From Tetraselmis striata (taxonomy: Eukaryota; Chlorophyta; Chlorodendrophyceae; Chlorodendrales; Chlorodendraceae), in contig VCJN01000243.1 in assembly GCA_006384855.1 (NCBI GenBank), forward strand, positions 62,001 to 126,000: DNA of 64,000 nt, in the 5' to 3' direction. Positions 23,067-34,289 of this stretch are shown here, piece after piece. Both the position numbers and the translations under genes were made by a program. Position 1 is the stretch's first letter, and each line of letters starts with the position of its first letter. The notes below the pieces were generated by a model. The model was given only the letters and a program-made list of their open reading frames with translations, was not told the DNA's origin and ran no database searches.

Positions 23067-23640
23067 CTAGAGCGACCTGGCTGCGGCGTCAATCCTCGGC
23101 GCCCACGCGGCGCCCGCGGCGACGCCAGCGACTGAAAGCGCGTCGGCGACTGTCCAAGCCGCTGCCGGTGCTACGCCCCGCCGCGCCGGCCCGCTGTCGT
23201 GTAGCCTGGAATGCAGGCGGGCGAGAGCATCGAGGCCGGTGAGCGCTATGCCGCGGTTGCCGCCGCGCGGCCGCGGCTGGGGCCGCTCGGAGACTTCCTG
23301 GCCGGTCGGGGAGCCATCGTGATCGCGCTGTGACGCGCCGGGCCCCGAAATACTGCTGAAAGTACTGCGGCGAGGCGACGACACAGGCGAGGCAGCGCGC
23401 GCGCCGGTCGTACCTGCCGCGCCCGTCGCGGACTCGGGACTCGACGACCGGCTCACCGCCTGGGCGTACGTGGGAGCCGGCGGGGCGGCAGTCGCGGGCG
23501 GGCTCGGCCTTGGCTGGGTGGCGTCGGGTGCACTGCCGGTGGACGGTGTTGCCGCGGGCGACGCTCCCGCCGCACGCGATGCGCCGGGGCTGCCTGATAT
23601 ACTGCACGATGTACTGGGGGGCGGCGGCGACTGGTACTTG
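23067..23640 (-). pseudogene. LINE N-terminal/ORF1-like Ser-Pro-rich segment
   Basis: Same reading frame as the reverse transcriptase, ending at the TAG 23069-23067. It is rich in Ser, Pro, Ala and Gly, then AAAWTVADALSVAGVAAGAAW. No zinc knuckle or esterase motif was seen. It may be ORF1 of the element or the disordered N terminus of a single long ORF. Translation upstream of about 23640 looks noncoding. Confidence 0.4.
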
Positions 23641-25543
23641 TAGGGTGATCCTCTTGTGAAACGGTGGACCGTCCGACAACCGGACGACCCACAACAAGGC
23701 CAACTGCCGGCATGCGCCCACAGCGGCGTGACGAGTAGACCCTTTAGGAGGACACCACTACAGCCACCATGGACACCGACAGATCTGATGAGCAACAAGA
23801 CGCCGGGGCCGGCACTTTGTGGCCGCGCTGTGGGGCGGCAGATTACAACAGCCAACGATCCGCACGGTCGCAACTGCAAAAAAATCGCGTGCACCCAACT
23901 CCCACGAGCAACCCGCCGCCACATACGCATATTGCAACGCCCATCCCACCTGCTCCTAACCAGCCTCCCCGCCGGCACGGACGATGCCGCCCACATGGCC
24001 TTATTGTTCGGCGACCTGGTGGCCCAACATCAAGCGATGGACGAAGAGTCGCGCGGCCGTACTGTGACGAACTTGATCCGCAGCCTCAGCCCAAACTTCG
24101 GAGTCCAAATCCTACCAGCAGACTTCCGGGTGGTGACTCGCTGCCCCCCCAAACCCGCCACGGCTGACCCAACCGGATCGAGTGGCAGCAGGCTCCCCAC
24201 TACCACTGGGTCCGTCATCTTGCGACTGGCCCGCCGAGAAACGGCCGCTAGCGTTCTGCAGACCCAATGGACACGGTAGGGCACAGCGATCCTCGAGGGC
24301 CGTCGCTGCTGCTCCACCCGCGTGCTCGAAGCGCCGCACCTCGACGACATCGAGCGCCCGATACACCAGTTGCGGCTCCGCTCCCCCTTGTTAAAGGGCC
24401 TTACATAGGCCGACATGTGGCAGCACTTGGCGGAGGGCCTCCTCCCGGCGTAGGACCAACCCCAACCTGGCGAAGCGGCGGTAGACCAACCGGCGGCAAC
24501 GCCAACAAACAATCTGGCACGGGCCGGCGTGAGGGCCAGAGCCGAGTACGAGGCCGACCCAGACGCATACGACGCCGTTATCTGCCCCCCAACCCGCACC
24601 CTATTAGCCCTCCTTGAGATCCGCGAGGTGTGGAAGGTCCGCCGCCCGGCCGATTAGACTCGGTGAAACTCGAACTCCTTGATCCCGAAGCGGCGCGCCT
24701 ACTATACATGATGTGTGCTGCGACGCCGTATTGGCGCTGCCGTTTGGCGACTTGACGCATGGCCGAGCGGTGATCCAGGTCACCGTCGAACACAGTGAAG
24801 AACGCAAGGACCCACCCTTCACCCAACACCAGGGAGTGATGCTCCTAGCACTGTCCAAGCAGTTCTTCCGATGCGCACTCACGGCCCGAGCGATATGCAC
24901 CGGCCCCCTAGCCAATCCGGAGCTGCCGACGGTCGAGCAGCTTGCAGAGGCCATCGCAGCCACCATATCAACACAGCCAGCGTATCAACACAGCCCCGGA
25001 GCTGCAGCACGCCCAGTGGCTGACGGACACCATGATGGCTGCGGGCGTCGAGATGCAGCAATACAACACCGAGCTGAAACTGCTGCGCATGGGAGACGGC
25101 AATTTCTGCACCATCTCCCTCGGCAAAGAAGACGATGAATTCGCGGACACCCTATGCCCGGCAGTGGCCCTCACCTCCCCCGTCGCACTACTGCGGGCGG
25201 TTTGCCTCCGCACCATCGTCATCTACCTCACGGAGTGCGAGCTCGATCCCTCGGAACTACTCATACACTCCTTCACCCAAACGGTCCGGGAGGCGGAAGA
25301 ACTCGACGGCAACCCCGGCAACAACCAGCTCCGACGCAAAGCGACGGGCATGCGTATGAAGGCTCAAAAGACCCCCCAACATCCCTCCCCCTCTGGGCCG
25401 AACACCGCCCAGTCTACACTCTCACCATGCACCTGACCGCCCACCACCACAATTTCATCGGTGGCACCCGCGCAACTGACAGAATAGAGCAATTGCGTAA
25501 GACAGTCTCGACGGCGAGCGGGAAGATCAAGCAAGGTCGCGCC
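23641..25543 (+). pseudogene. Decayed element coding sequence, probably gag-like
   Basis: Several plus-strand frames follow one another (about 23980-24280, 24700-25100, 24970-25430), broken by stops and frame changes. The best preserved stretch is TELKLLRMGDGNFCTISLGK...DEFADTLCPAVALTSPVALLRAVCL. It ends where the gypsy LTR begins at 25544. The Ser/Arg-rich and acidic sequence that resumes beyond the other LTR (34290-35240) may be the rest of the same element. No domain was recognised; gag is a guess from context. Confidence 0.3.
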
Positions 25544-25880
25544 TGTAAGTACTCGTGGCAGTACTTAATGAAGAAGGCTCTACTCGTAGTGTCAGGCGAA
25601 TTGAGTTGGTTGCTGAATGTAATATGTTACAATATGCCGGTGGCATTACATATCTATCATGAAGCGGTCCGGCTCGGTACCGCGGATAGGCAGCTAGTAT
25701 CCTGATGATTAAGGAGTTGTAGCGCGTATTGTATGTTACAAGGAGTATTACCGGCGTCTGGTTGTGGCCGTACGAGTAATAACACGCATGCTGAAGTATC
25801 AGTACAACAGCATGATAACTTGGCCATAATCTCGGCGTCGCATGTTTGTGGTGGTACTAGGGTAGTCGCTAGGCGTAACA
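25544..25880 (-). repeat. 3' LTR of the gypsy element
   Basis: On the minus strand it begins TGTTACGCC and ends GTACTTACA, giving the canonical TG...CA ends. It matches 33952-34289 with scattered substitutions only. Confidence 0.9.
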
Positions 25881-25894
25881 TTCCCACCCCTCTG
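25881..25894 (-). other. Polypurine tract of the gypsy element
   Basis: CAGAGGGGTGGGAA on the minus strand, directly abutting the 3' LTR. This is the expected primer site for plus-strand DNA synthesis. Confidence 0.75.
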
Positions 25895-26019
25895 AAAAAT
25901 GACGAACTGGAAAGTGTTTGTTCGCGTCGCCGAAGGCCTACCTGGCGCAGATCTCGGTTGGCAGTGGAAGCGTGATATAGCAACAGCAACAACATCAGTA
26001 GGTGTCAACGCTCCGGGAT

Positions 26020-28925
26020 GGACTCTGGAAAACGCCACGGGTGACGCGCTCGCAGATTGGCGTATTCCTTTGAGCGTAGCGTGTCTTGCAGATGTCGGCT
26101 CACCCTCACGAAGTCGTGTAGCGCCTCGACAGTCACGTCGCAGCGCGCTATATGGCTCCCAACTGTCGTGACTTGAGTCGTAGTTCAGCCAACGCACCAG
26201 AAAGACGAGGCAGAGTCCCCGCTTGAACAGATCCTCGCAGCGCTCGATATAAAAGTCGAGCACGCGTTCAACGATGAACTCGTCGACGGGGGGCTCCACA
26301 CTGGACGGAATTGTATCGGGCTGTACGTCTGGGTTGACGCACCGGCGAAGTCGACTGATGTGAAACACATTGTGGCAGTCGAACGTTGGCGGCAGGCGCA
26401 GACGATATGCCTGGCTGGAGATCTTGGCCGTGACCGGGTACGGGCCGATGTAGCGATGTCGGAACTTGCGTGTCGGCTGGTTGCGTATAAGCAAGTGCTC
26501 CGTCGAGGGCTAGACTTTGTCGCCTTCTGCGAACTCAACTGGTTTTGCGGTCGGCATAGACCTTTTGATATTCATCAGCAAGCTTCAATTGCTCAGTAAT
26601 CGACATGTGAATACCCTGAACATTTGCAACTGTGCTGCGTGCATCTTGGTTGGCAGTAGCAATCATATCAAGTGGTGTCAGTGGCATCATGCCATAAATT
26701 GACTCAAAAGGGGCATAATGTGTTGTTGAATGGACTGAATTAGTGTAGGAAAATTCAGCAAGAGCCAAATAACTTAACCATGAGTTATGTTGCTTGTGAA
26801 CAAACGCACGTAATATTTGCTCAATAGTTCTGTGGGTGCGTTCAGTTTGACCATCCGTCCGAGGGTGGTAAGCGCTGGAAATATTTAGCTTAGTTTGCAG
26901 AGCTGTAAACAATGATTTCCAGAACACTGAAGTGAACCTGGCATCTCTATCAGATATGATACATCTGCTGAGACCATGATGTCTGTAATATTGTCCAAAT
27001 ATAATCTGGCCAACTGTGTCGCATCAATCTTAATATTACATTGATTGCACAAAATGTGACTGTTTGGTGAATGTATCAACAAACGTAGCGATAGCATCAT
27101 AGCCATCCACCTCAGGTAAGTTGGGTATAAAATCCACAGAGATGATCTCCCAAGGCTTGGTTGCCTTTGGCAAGGGAAACAAAGAACCATAAGGCTTGGT
27201 GGTAGCCGCTTTGATTCTAACGCAAGTATCACAGTGTTTGCAGTAATGCGTAATTGTGGTATTCATACGTGGCCACCAAAACACACGCAGTATGTTGGCA
27301 AGAGTGCGGGTATGGTTGGGGTATCCATCACCAACATGATACTCCTCAATGATGAGATTTCTCAATTCAGAATCATTGAGTATACAGACCTTATCTGCCA
27401 TGTAGTAGGGAACATCAGTCTCATCTTGTCGCACAATGTTAGGGGTGCGTCCATGGCTGTAGGCAACATCAGTGATGTAGGCAGCTTTGATCTTGTTTAT
27501 TAGCTTGCTGTCAATCTGCAAGGCGGACATTGCTGACAAATAGTCCTGCATTTGTTCAAGGTCAGCTTCGACCAACTGGTTTTCATATTCAATCAATGAA
27601 TAATGCAAGTCAGGGCGGCGAGAGAGAGCATCAGTCTCATTGTCAGCTCCTTTGCGATCAGGTTCATTAGTCTGTGGGTTGACTGCCATGAATGGTGAAA
27701 TCTCATGTAACCATAGGGCATGGCGTCTGCCTAGTCCTTCCTGTGTGGGCAAATGCCTCGATGTGGCATGGTCAGTTATAACTGTAGCACGGCGACTGCC
27801 TTCCAAGTAGCAGCGCCATTCTTTCAGAGCACATACCACACCCAAGAGCTCTTTGTCATAGGTGGGATATTTCGTCAGTGCAGCCTGCAATGTCTTTGCA
27901 TAATAGCTGCAGGGGTTTAAGTGGCCATCAGCATTGACATGGAGCATAACTGCACCTAAGGCATATTTGCTCGCGTCGGTAGCCACTACAAACTCAGCAT
28001 CTTTGCCGGTGACAGGGCTTGCCAGCACTGGGGACTGGCACAAGGCTTGTTTCAGTTTTACAAATGCGGCTTGGCATTCAACTGTCCAATAAACTATATA
28101 ATCCTTTCTAGTGAGGGCATATAAAGGTGCTGCAATAGCGGAATAACTACTGCGCACACAGCGTGGGTAAAACTTGCAGAAACCAAGATATTGTTGGATA
28201 TTCTGAACGGTCTTAGGCCTGGGCCAATCCTGAACAGCCTTAATTTTATTAGACGAGGGTCTGAGGCCAGCCTGAGACACCACATGTCCCAGGTATTCGA
28301 GTTCATTCTTGGCAAACCAGCATTTCTGTAATCGTAGTCTAATGTCATTAGACTTGAGCATAATAAGAGCTGTGTCCAAATGTTGCAAATGTTCCTCAAG
28401 AGAGTTGCTAAAAATCAAGACATCATCCAGGTATACAAGTATAAAGGTATGCTTGTGTGGCTTGAGTATGGATGTCATCAGGCGTTACAAAGAGGAGGGA
28501 GCACTGGTGAGTCCAAATGGCATAACTATCCACTCGAATTAACCATATACAGTTCTAAACGATGTTTTAGGAACATCTGGTGGATTAATCCGGAGTTGGT
28601 AATAACCTAAGGCGAGATCAAGAGCTGAATAGACGTAGCACCAGATAGCATATCAAGTAATGCATCAACAAGTGGCACATGGAACTCGACTTTTTGGTGT
28701 ATTTATTCAATTGACGTCAGTCAGTGCACATGCGCAGACCGCCATTAGCCTTGCGGGCGAAGAGAACAGGAGTTGCATGTGGAGAGAAGGACTCATGTGT
28801 AAACTTTTTCTCAAGAAAAGAATCAATTGTGTTCTTAGTTCCTCTAATTCTGCAGGTGACAATCTATATATTTTCCTGCAGTAACTGAGCATCAGGAACA
28901 AGAGGGATCTCATGATCAAGACCAC
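26020..28925 (-). pseudogene. gypsy pol: reverse transcriptase, RNase H, integrase, chromodomain
   Basis: From 28925 leftward, YRLSPAELEELRTQL begins the reverse transcriptase. The long frame 28478-27036 holds LVYLDDVLIFS (catalytic YLDD), the RNase H stretch FVVATDASKYALGAVM and TKYPTYDKELLGVVCALKEWR, then the integrase zinc region HTRTLANILRVFWWPRM...CKHCDTCVR and the core start ISVDFIPNLP. The integrase continues in other frames (27232-26885 and 26927-26535, with YHPRTDGQTERTHRTIEQ). The frame 26494-26020 ends with RKFRHRYIGPYPV and the chromodomain FLVRWLNYDSSHDSWEPYS, which in chromoviruses directs insertion to marked chromatin. At least three frame changes break it. The N-terminal join to the protease region is split by the inserted DNA transposon. 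Confidence 0.85.
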
Positions 28926-28927
28926 GG

Positions 28928-28938
28928 CGTAATTGTGG
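28928..28938. repeat. 11-bp target-site duplication, left copy
   Basis: CGTAATTGTGG; the identical copy is at 31230-31240, on the other side of the inserted transposon. Confidence 0.9.
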
Positions 28939-28992
28939 GGAAAACGGCAATATTATAGCGTAAACGGTACATGCCACTATGCTTCACTATTA
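28939..28992 (+). repeat. Left terminal inverted repeat of the DNA transposon
   Basis: 54 bp, inverted copy of 31176-31229 with 7 mismatches, four of them clustered at positions 4-7 from the end. Confidence 0.88.
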
Positions 28993-29112
28993 TCTCACTG
29001 AAAATGGAACAATTTACTAGCTCGCGCGCCAAACAATGTACTACAGACATATATACATCGCAAAGTGTTGTATACTCGCCATCGCCGCCGCCATCCCTTA
29101 TCCCGCCCACTC

Positions 29113-29141
29113 GAGTGGGTGGGGGGGGGGGGGGGGGGGGG
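29113..29141. repeat. Poly-G tract inside the transposon
   Basis: GTGGGT followed by about 20 G. It is one of the homopolymers scattered through the window. Confidence 0.7.
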
Positions 29142-29302
29142 ATGCGCAGTACTACTAGTCGCTACTAGTATACCTTTCCACCACCGCCGAGGCTGCCCAG
29201 AACCCAAACCGGGCCGTGGCAGACAGTTATTCATAGGAAAGGATCCCACGCGACACAGGAGGCATGCATGGTCTTAACTTTCACAAAATGGCGCGAACGC
29301 CC

Positions 29303-29790
29303 GGAGGTGGGCGGCCTTGCTGCGATATAAGGCTATGTTGGGTTTTTTTTTAGTTCCCGGCTTGCTGATTATGTCGCCATTGCACATTCGACCCATACCC
29401 CCCGACTGCAAAAGCTGGCACGAGCGACGCACCCGCTGCCCCCGCTGCAAAAGTTGGCACTAGCGACGTAGCCCGCCCCCGGTGCGGCCTAGTTGCAGCT
29501 GGCCTCGAAAGAGGCGCTGCCAGTCGCCAAGGTGGGCGGCCTTGCTGCGATTTAATGTTGTTGGGCACCTTAGTAGTTTTTCGGCTTGCTAATTATGTCG
29601 CCATCGCGTTCGACCTACCCACACCCCCCCCGACTGCACGAGCGATGCACATCCTCGCCTTGATGCCGACAATCCTCAGCCGGCCTCGAAATAGGGACGC
29701 CATTCGCCAAGGTGGGTGACCTTACTGCGATATAATGTTGTTGTGCGCCTTTGTATTTCTATGGCTTGCTAATCATCTTGTCGCCATGTG
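29303..29790 (+). repeat. Tandem repeat inside the DNA transposon
   Basis: Three diverged units starting with (A/G)GGTGGGCGGCCTTGCTGCGA-like sequence at about 29304, 29530 and 29710. Each is followed about 70 bases later by GGCTTGCTNATTATGTCGCC-like sequence. The spacing is 180-226 bp. Subterminal tandem repeats are common in nonautonomous DNA transposons. Confidence 0.75.
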
Positions 29791-30297
29791 GCACAAAAGG
29801 CAGAGGCAGATACCACGGCGCCTCCGACGCGGCGCCGGCACAACAAGACTGCAGAGTTGCTATCGAAAAAGACCAAGGAGAAGGGGCGTTTTAGCTATAT
29901 GTCAGCGCCCTATGCTATATTTAAAATAGTAAGCCATTGCTGAAATCTAGGCGCTTTGCTAGTGCATTACGGGTGGCGACATGCTGCCGCCGTTCAAGCA
30001 TAACCTGGCATTCGTCGTGCGTGCTCGGAAGCAGCGTCGTCTGACGGCTGCGGCCGAGGCCGACTTTCAGCCTCGGCCGAAGCGTAAGGCTAGTCAAGCC
30101 AGCGAGGAGCCGCTACCGTGGAGCCTTTGTGCGCGACCGTCCAGCATGGCGGATGAAAGGCAAGCCTCAGCGGTACCGATTTTTGTGCCTTCCTCTCACT
30201 CGGAGGAAGCCAATGCCCAAAAACTTCCAAATATTCGGTGTCGCCGTCTTCGGCAGGAAGCTAGTGCCAGATCTCATGTGGTTATGGCTGCGCCTTA

Positions 30298-30933
30298 TTA
30301 GGCGGGGTGGTCCACGGGGCCCATCCATGTCACGAATGGCTTGTTTCCGGCTGGCTGTGTCCAGATCACTGATTGCAAAGCGAGAAGGCTACAATGTGTA
30401 GGCAGGCGGGCGGGTGGGAAGGGGGGGGGGTTGCTGCACACCCTATTAGTATCCGCTGAGGTATGCAAGTACCGCCATTTAGTCGGGAGGCAAGATATTG
30501 CCGCCTTGACAGCTTCGTAGTCGGCATATTCAGTGTGGCCGTCTTCGGCCGACAGCCAGTGACCGATCTGGTGTGGTTCTACCTCAGTCCCAGCCGGGGT
30601 GGTCCGTGGGGCCCATGCAACTACCGAGTGGGAACGCTTCGCGCCGCCTTGCATACCGGGGCTGCCTGCGGCACCCACTTCAGACGCCACTACTTCGGCC
30701 AAAGACGCAGGGGGGCGCATGCCACCCCCCCTAAACGACTCTTCGAAGGCCGCAACATCACGCAAGGCTGCCCCACGCGAGGAGACGGGCCGCCCAAAGG
30801 CAGACCCGATACAACTTGTTGCCATCGCGAGGATAACTTCCCTACCGAACGTTTCCTCATGCGCTTTAAGGAGTGCCTCCGCCCGCTCAAGTGCAGCGTA
30901 AAGTTCGTCGATAGCCCGCAAGGGGGAACCCAT
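30298..30933 (-). CDS. Unrecognised open frame inside the DNA transposon
   Basis: 211-codon frame beginning MGSPLRAIDELYAALERAEALLKAHEETFG, a likely amphipathic helix or coiled coil, then Gly/Ala-rich sequence. DNA at 30225-30330 repeats, diverged, the part of the frame at 30520-30625. It has no transposase motifs. It may be a captured host-gene fragment or a chance frame; if captured, introns could be hidden within it. Confidence 0.3.
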   Translation of the reverse strand: MGSPLRAIDELYAALERAEALLKAHEETFGREVILAMATSCIGSAFGRPVSSRGAALRDVAAFEESFRGGGMRPPASLAEVVASEVGAAGSPGMQGGAKRSHSVVAWAPRTTPAGTEVEPHQIGHWLSAEDGHTEYADYEAVKAAISCLPTKWRYLHTSADTNRVCSNPPPFPPARLPTHCSLLALQSVIWTQPAGNKPFVTWMGPVDHPA

Positions 30934-31175
30934 ATTGACCCCACAGCCCCACTTCCTACTTGTTTCAGCGAGAACGGTTAGACAGGTGTGGGAGGCGGAG
31001 AACTGCCTCGACTTCGCGGCAACCTACCCCCCGCACTACAGGTGCCCCTGCCTCGAGCCGCCGCCTTTGCTTCGTTCCGCCGCCACTAGGTGATCATGAA
31101 CGTTGCGCCAGTACTCGCGAACCCTAAAAACCTGCACAGGGTTTAAAGCTATGATATTGTCCCCCAAAAATAGGC

Positions 31176-31229
31176 TAATAGTGAAGCATAGTGGCCTGTA
31201 CCATTTACGCTATAATCTTGCCCCAGTCC
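31176..31229 (-). repeat. Right terminal inverted repeat of the DNA transposon
   Basis: Inverted partner of 28939-28992; followed directly by the right 11-bp target duplication at 31230-31240. Confidence 0.88.
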
Positions 31230-31810
31230 CGTAATTGTGGAAGGTTGTCAAGTGGAGAGCATATTGGTTTATGCTTCCGCAATATGTCTCTGATCTGAGC
31301 TGTATAAGCTGCAGACTGGCCAGTGTCAATTGCATTTATCTCATCACCTATATCGAGCTCATCACTCTCTTTGGTGGCATTGTATTGTTTAACAATGGCA
31401 CCGAAATAAACTGTGTCAGGGTCATGCTTGGCAATTTCTCTGGTCATGGCATTAGCATGAACCATTATGACATTAGCCTGGCGGGGCTCTGTTTGGGATT
31501 GGACTTTTAGTCCTGTGGAAAATTTCATCAGACTAGATTCCCAATTAACATGTGGGTTGTGTTGTTTCAGGAATTGCATCCCTAAAACTAGATTGAAGTT
31601 ATTATGTAACGGTGTGACTGTGAAGTCAATGGGTATTGTGTAATTGTTGATATTCAATTCAAGGGTGACTTTTTGTGAAGCGAGAACCATCCTGCCATCA
31701 GCAAGAATAACTCTTACTTATTTTGAAGTGGTGTAGTTGTTATTTTATTTTCTTTGACATACTTGGTGCTGGCAAAGTTCAAAGTAGCACCGCTGTCAAC
31801 CAGTACTTAA
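31230..31810 (-). pseudogene. gypsy protease and start of reverse transcriptase
   Basis: On the minus strand VLVDSGATLNFAS (about 31806-31770) carries the aspartic protease DSG active site. It is followed, after one frame change near 31710, by NLVLGMQFLKQHNPHVNW (the conserved protease flap/C-terminal region) and then the linker to the reverse transcriptase ending at the transposon insertion. A TAA precedes the DSG stretch by two codons. Retropepsin processes the gag-pol polyprotein. Confidence 0.75.
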
Positions 31811-33951
31811 GGTGTTATATTAAACTCAGCACATGTGGGGCGTAACTGCAACAAATCATGATCAGACTTGCTGGTAACAAAACATTATTTCTGTCATAAT
31901 ATGTGACTGATGGGACTTCTTGGCTTTTGGTTTATACTCCCTACCTTGCTGCTCAGTCAGCATGGTTTTGAGTTCTTCAGTGGTAACGACATCATTAATT
32001 GCATGGGTTGAACGTTCCTCAAGAGTTAGTCAGCCAGGTAGACATCAACATACCACTCAGTGGGTCCCACAGGTTCAGTATCAGTTGCTGAACTGGGTGT
32101 GTGAAACAGATATGTTCCAGGCGGGTAGATGTGAATTTTCTTTATATTTTGAAAGCAGTGGTTTCCATGATTGCGTGTCCTAATTGTGAGGACCATCTGG
32201 GCATAACAATAATAGCTCTTGTGTCAAAGGGCGACTCTTGTCTTTGCATCTCAAAATGTTGCAAGATGGGCAGGGCTGTGTCATCATACACTGGATTGAT
32301 GAACACAGTTTTACCTCTGATATCCTGTTGCAGAAATGGTTTTTCAGCACTGCAATACTCTGAACAGACAACGTCATATGCTGAGGCACAGGCATCAAAT
32401 AAAAGTGACTGGACCGTAGGCTTAATTCAGTCTCTTGAATTCTGCTTGGTCAAACAAAATAGAGTCAGTTGGACATGCATTTGGTTTTGCATATTTGTTA
32501 GTTTCAGTGTCATTACTTCGACTATTGTTTTTGGTACTCGAGAAATCTTTTGCATGATAGTCAGTTTGGCATGCAGTCTAGCATGCTCCTTTTTGTCTTT
32601 GACAGTTTTTCGACATGCTCTCTGCACCATGTCGTCCTCGATGTCGGCAACGAGGTGTGAATGAGCACAGGAGCACCCATGAGCTTCATGCTCAGGTTGC
32701 GAGTCGGAGGGGTTCAGTGCCGCGGGAGCGCAATGCTCAACCATATCGACATCTCTATCCTCGATCTCATGCAGGGGCTGATCATGCAGTTTGGCAGTGC
32801 ATGCATTTTTGCATGGACTCGGCGACATGTCAGTGTCAATTGTCTCAATTACATTGAGAGCCACAGGTTGGCATGTCGCCAAACACCGTCATTTCTTTTT
32901 ATGTAAAATATGTCGATCTTTTCGACTTGATTGGCTAGCTTGTTAGCTGCCGCTTTGGCATTGCATGCATTTTCGCATGGACTCGCATGCATTTTTGGCA
33001 TGGACTTTATCTGAGTCGATTTTCCGACTTGCTTGGCTAGCTTGTTTGCTGCCTTTTCGGCTTTGAATTGTTTTTGTCCTTTTCGGACGCATGGCGGCGT
33101 TCATAAATTGAGTGGCCTTTTTTTTGCCGCACTTGGTGCACTCAATAGTGAGTAAATATTATGGCGTGGTTAGCCATCTTCTGTACCTCGGCTCTCTCGT
33201 GCTTGGGAATCGCCTGCAAAATACGTTGCACTTGCAAGTACTCAGGCACAGCGAAAGGTTCATGCAGCAAAGCAAATGCAGCTTGTAGCTTGCGCTGCGA
33301 GTCAAGACAGCCAGTAGCCATCTTGGGGTCGCTCGGCTTGATGGAGATGTCACGCGCGTAGTCTCCGACGGTTGTGAAATGCCGTTTGGGAAAGCGGCCT
33401 TGAAGAAAGCTTGTTTCCAGTCTTGATAGTTGGCGAAGTGAGTCATGACCTCGCAGCCCATGACAATGTAAACCTGAAGCTCATGGCTGTTGAGCACCAG
33501 TTGGTGGGTGTGAGCCGCGATAGAATCGGTCTTGAACTGTCGACCGAGCCATGCTTCCATCTCAGGAACCCAAAGCTTGTTTCGGTCGGAAATCTCCTAC
33601 TTGTCGACATTCTCCTGAAAGGCCTTGACTGCCGGGAAGTCGTAAACGTCGGCGAGCTTGTGAGAGATGTTCTAGGTTGGCGCCATAACACAGGCTTCCA
33701 ACATCTTCTTCTCAACAATTTGACGCATAGATTGCCCGGCGAGTGGACCACCGGGAGGGTAACTGGCTTGACGGACGCTCCGTTGCAATGCCATGGCGAC
33801 ACGCGACTCGGACAAAGATCAAAGGGTTCAGAATTGCTACCAAGGGTCGGCAGGACCAGCGAAACCGCGAATATATCGTCGTGCGTTCGAGAGCAGGTAG
33901 TCGCTGTGGGTCAGCAGGTGGGGATGGATCGGAACAGGAAGCCGAAACCGG
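31811..33951 (-). pseudogene. gypsy gag region, decayed
   Basis: Frames at 32882-32427, 33802-33443 and 33560-33159 lie between the 5' LTR and protease. They include TDSIAAHTHQLVLNSHEL and FANYQDWKQAFFKAAFP, consistent with a capsid-type gag by position. No intact CCHC knuckle was found. The frames are broken. The sequence is distinctly AT-richer than the host genes. Confidence 0.5.
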
Positions 33952-34289
33952 TATAAGTACTCGTGGCAGTAATTAATGAAACAAGGCCCTACTCGTAGTG
34001 TCAAGCGAATTGAGTTGGTCGCTGAATGTAATCTGTTACAATATGCCGGTGGCATTACATATCTATCCTGAAGCGGTCCGGCTCGGTACCGCGGATAGGC
34101 AGCTAGTATCCTGATGATTAAGGAGTTGTAGCGCGTACTGTATGTTACAAGGAATATTAATGGCGTCTGGTTGTGGCCGTACGAGTAATAATACGCATGC
34201 TGAAATATCAGTACAACAGCATGATATCTTGGCCATAATCTCGGCGTCGCATGTTTATGGTGGTACTAGGGTAGTCGCTAGGCGTGACC
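33952..34289 (-). repeat. 5' LTR of the gypsy element
   Basis: Direct copy of 25544-25880. Its ends have drifted (starts GGTCACGCC and ends GTACTTATA on the minus strand). It would hold the promoter of the element. Confidence 0.88.

Larger units (their letters stand above)
19318..23720 (-). mobile_element. LINE (non-LTR retrotransposon) with reverse transcriptase and nuclease-like C terminus
   Basis: One element read right to left: a Ser/Pro-rich N-terminal part (about 23640-23070), a reverse transcriptase part (23066-20829) and a C-terminal part (20853-19318). Two breaks separate them: a single in-frame TAG (23069-23067) and a frame change where the second and third parts overlap by 25 bases. 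No LTRs, target duplication or poly-A tail were found. A hairpin with an 8-bp stem (GCGGGATG pairing) lies just beyond the final stop at about 19330-19350. Codon usage is GC-rich, like host genes, suggesting a long-resident or recently active lineage. Confidence 0.75.
28939..31229. mobile_element. Mutator-like (MULE-type) nonautonomous DNA transposon
   Basis: A 2291-bp insertion inside the gypsy pol gene. Its ends (28939-28992 and 31176-31229) are inverted copies matching at 47 of 54 positions, each starting GG at the outer edge. It is flanked by an identical 11-bp duplication; 9-11 bp target duplications with long inverted ends are typical of Mutator-like elements. Removing the element and one duplication rejoins the protease and reverse-transcriptase reading frame of the host retrotransposon, which confirms the boundaries. 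No transposase was recognised inside, so it must move with help from another copy. Confidence 0.85.
25544..34289 (-). mobile_element. Ty3/gypsy chromovirus LTR retrotransposon (interrupted, defective)
   Basis: Bounded by two similar 337/338-bp direct repeats (25544-25880, 33952-34289). Read on the minus strand, it runs 5' LTR (right), gag, protease, reverse transcriptase, RNase H, integrase and chromodomain, polypurine tract, 3' LTR (left). This gene order and the C-terminal chromodomain define a chromovirus. A 2291-bp DNA transposon (28939-31229) interrupts pol; without it the element is about 6.45 kb. Several frameshifts and stops make it nonautonomous. No 5-bp target duplication was found at the outer LTR edges (left flank GCGCC, right flank CTAAC or CCTAA), so boundaries may have been altered. 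Confidence 0.9.
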
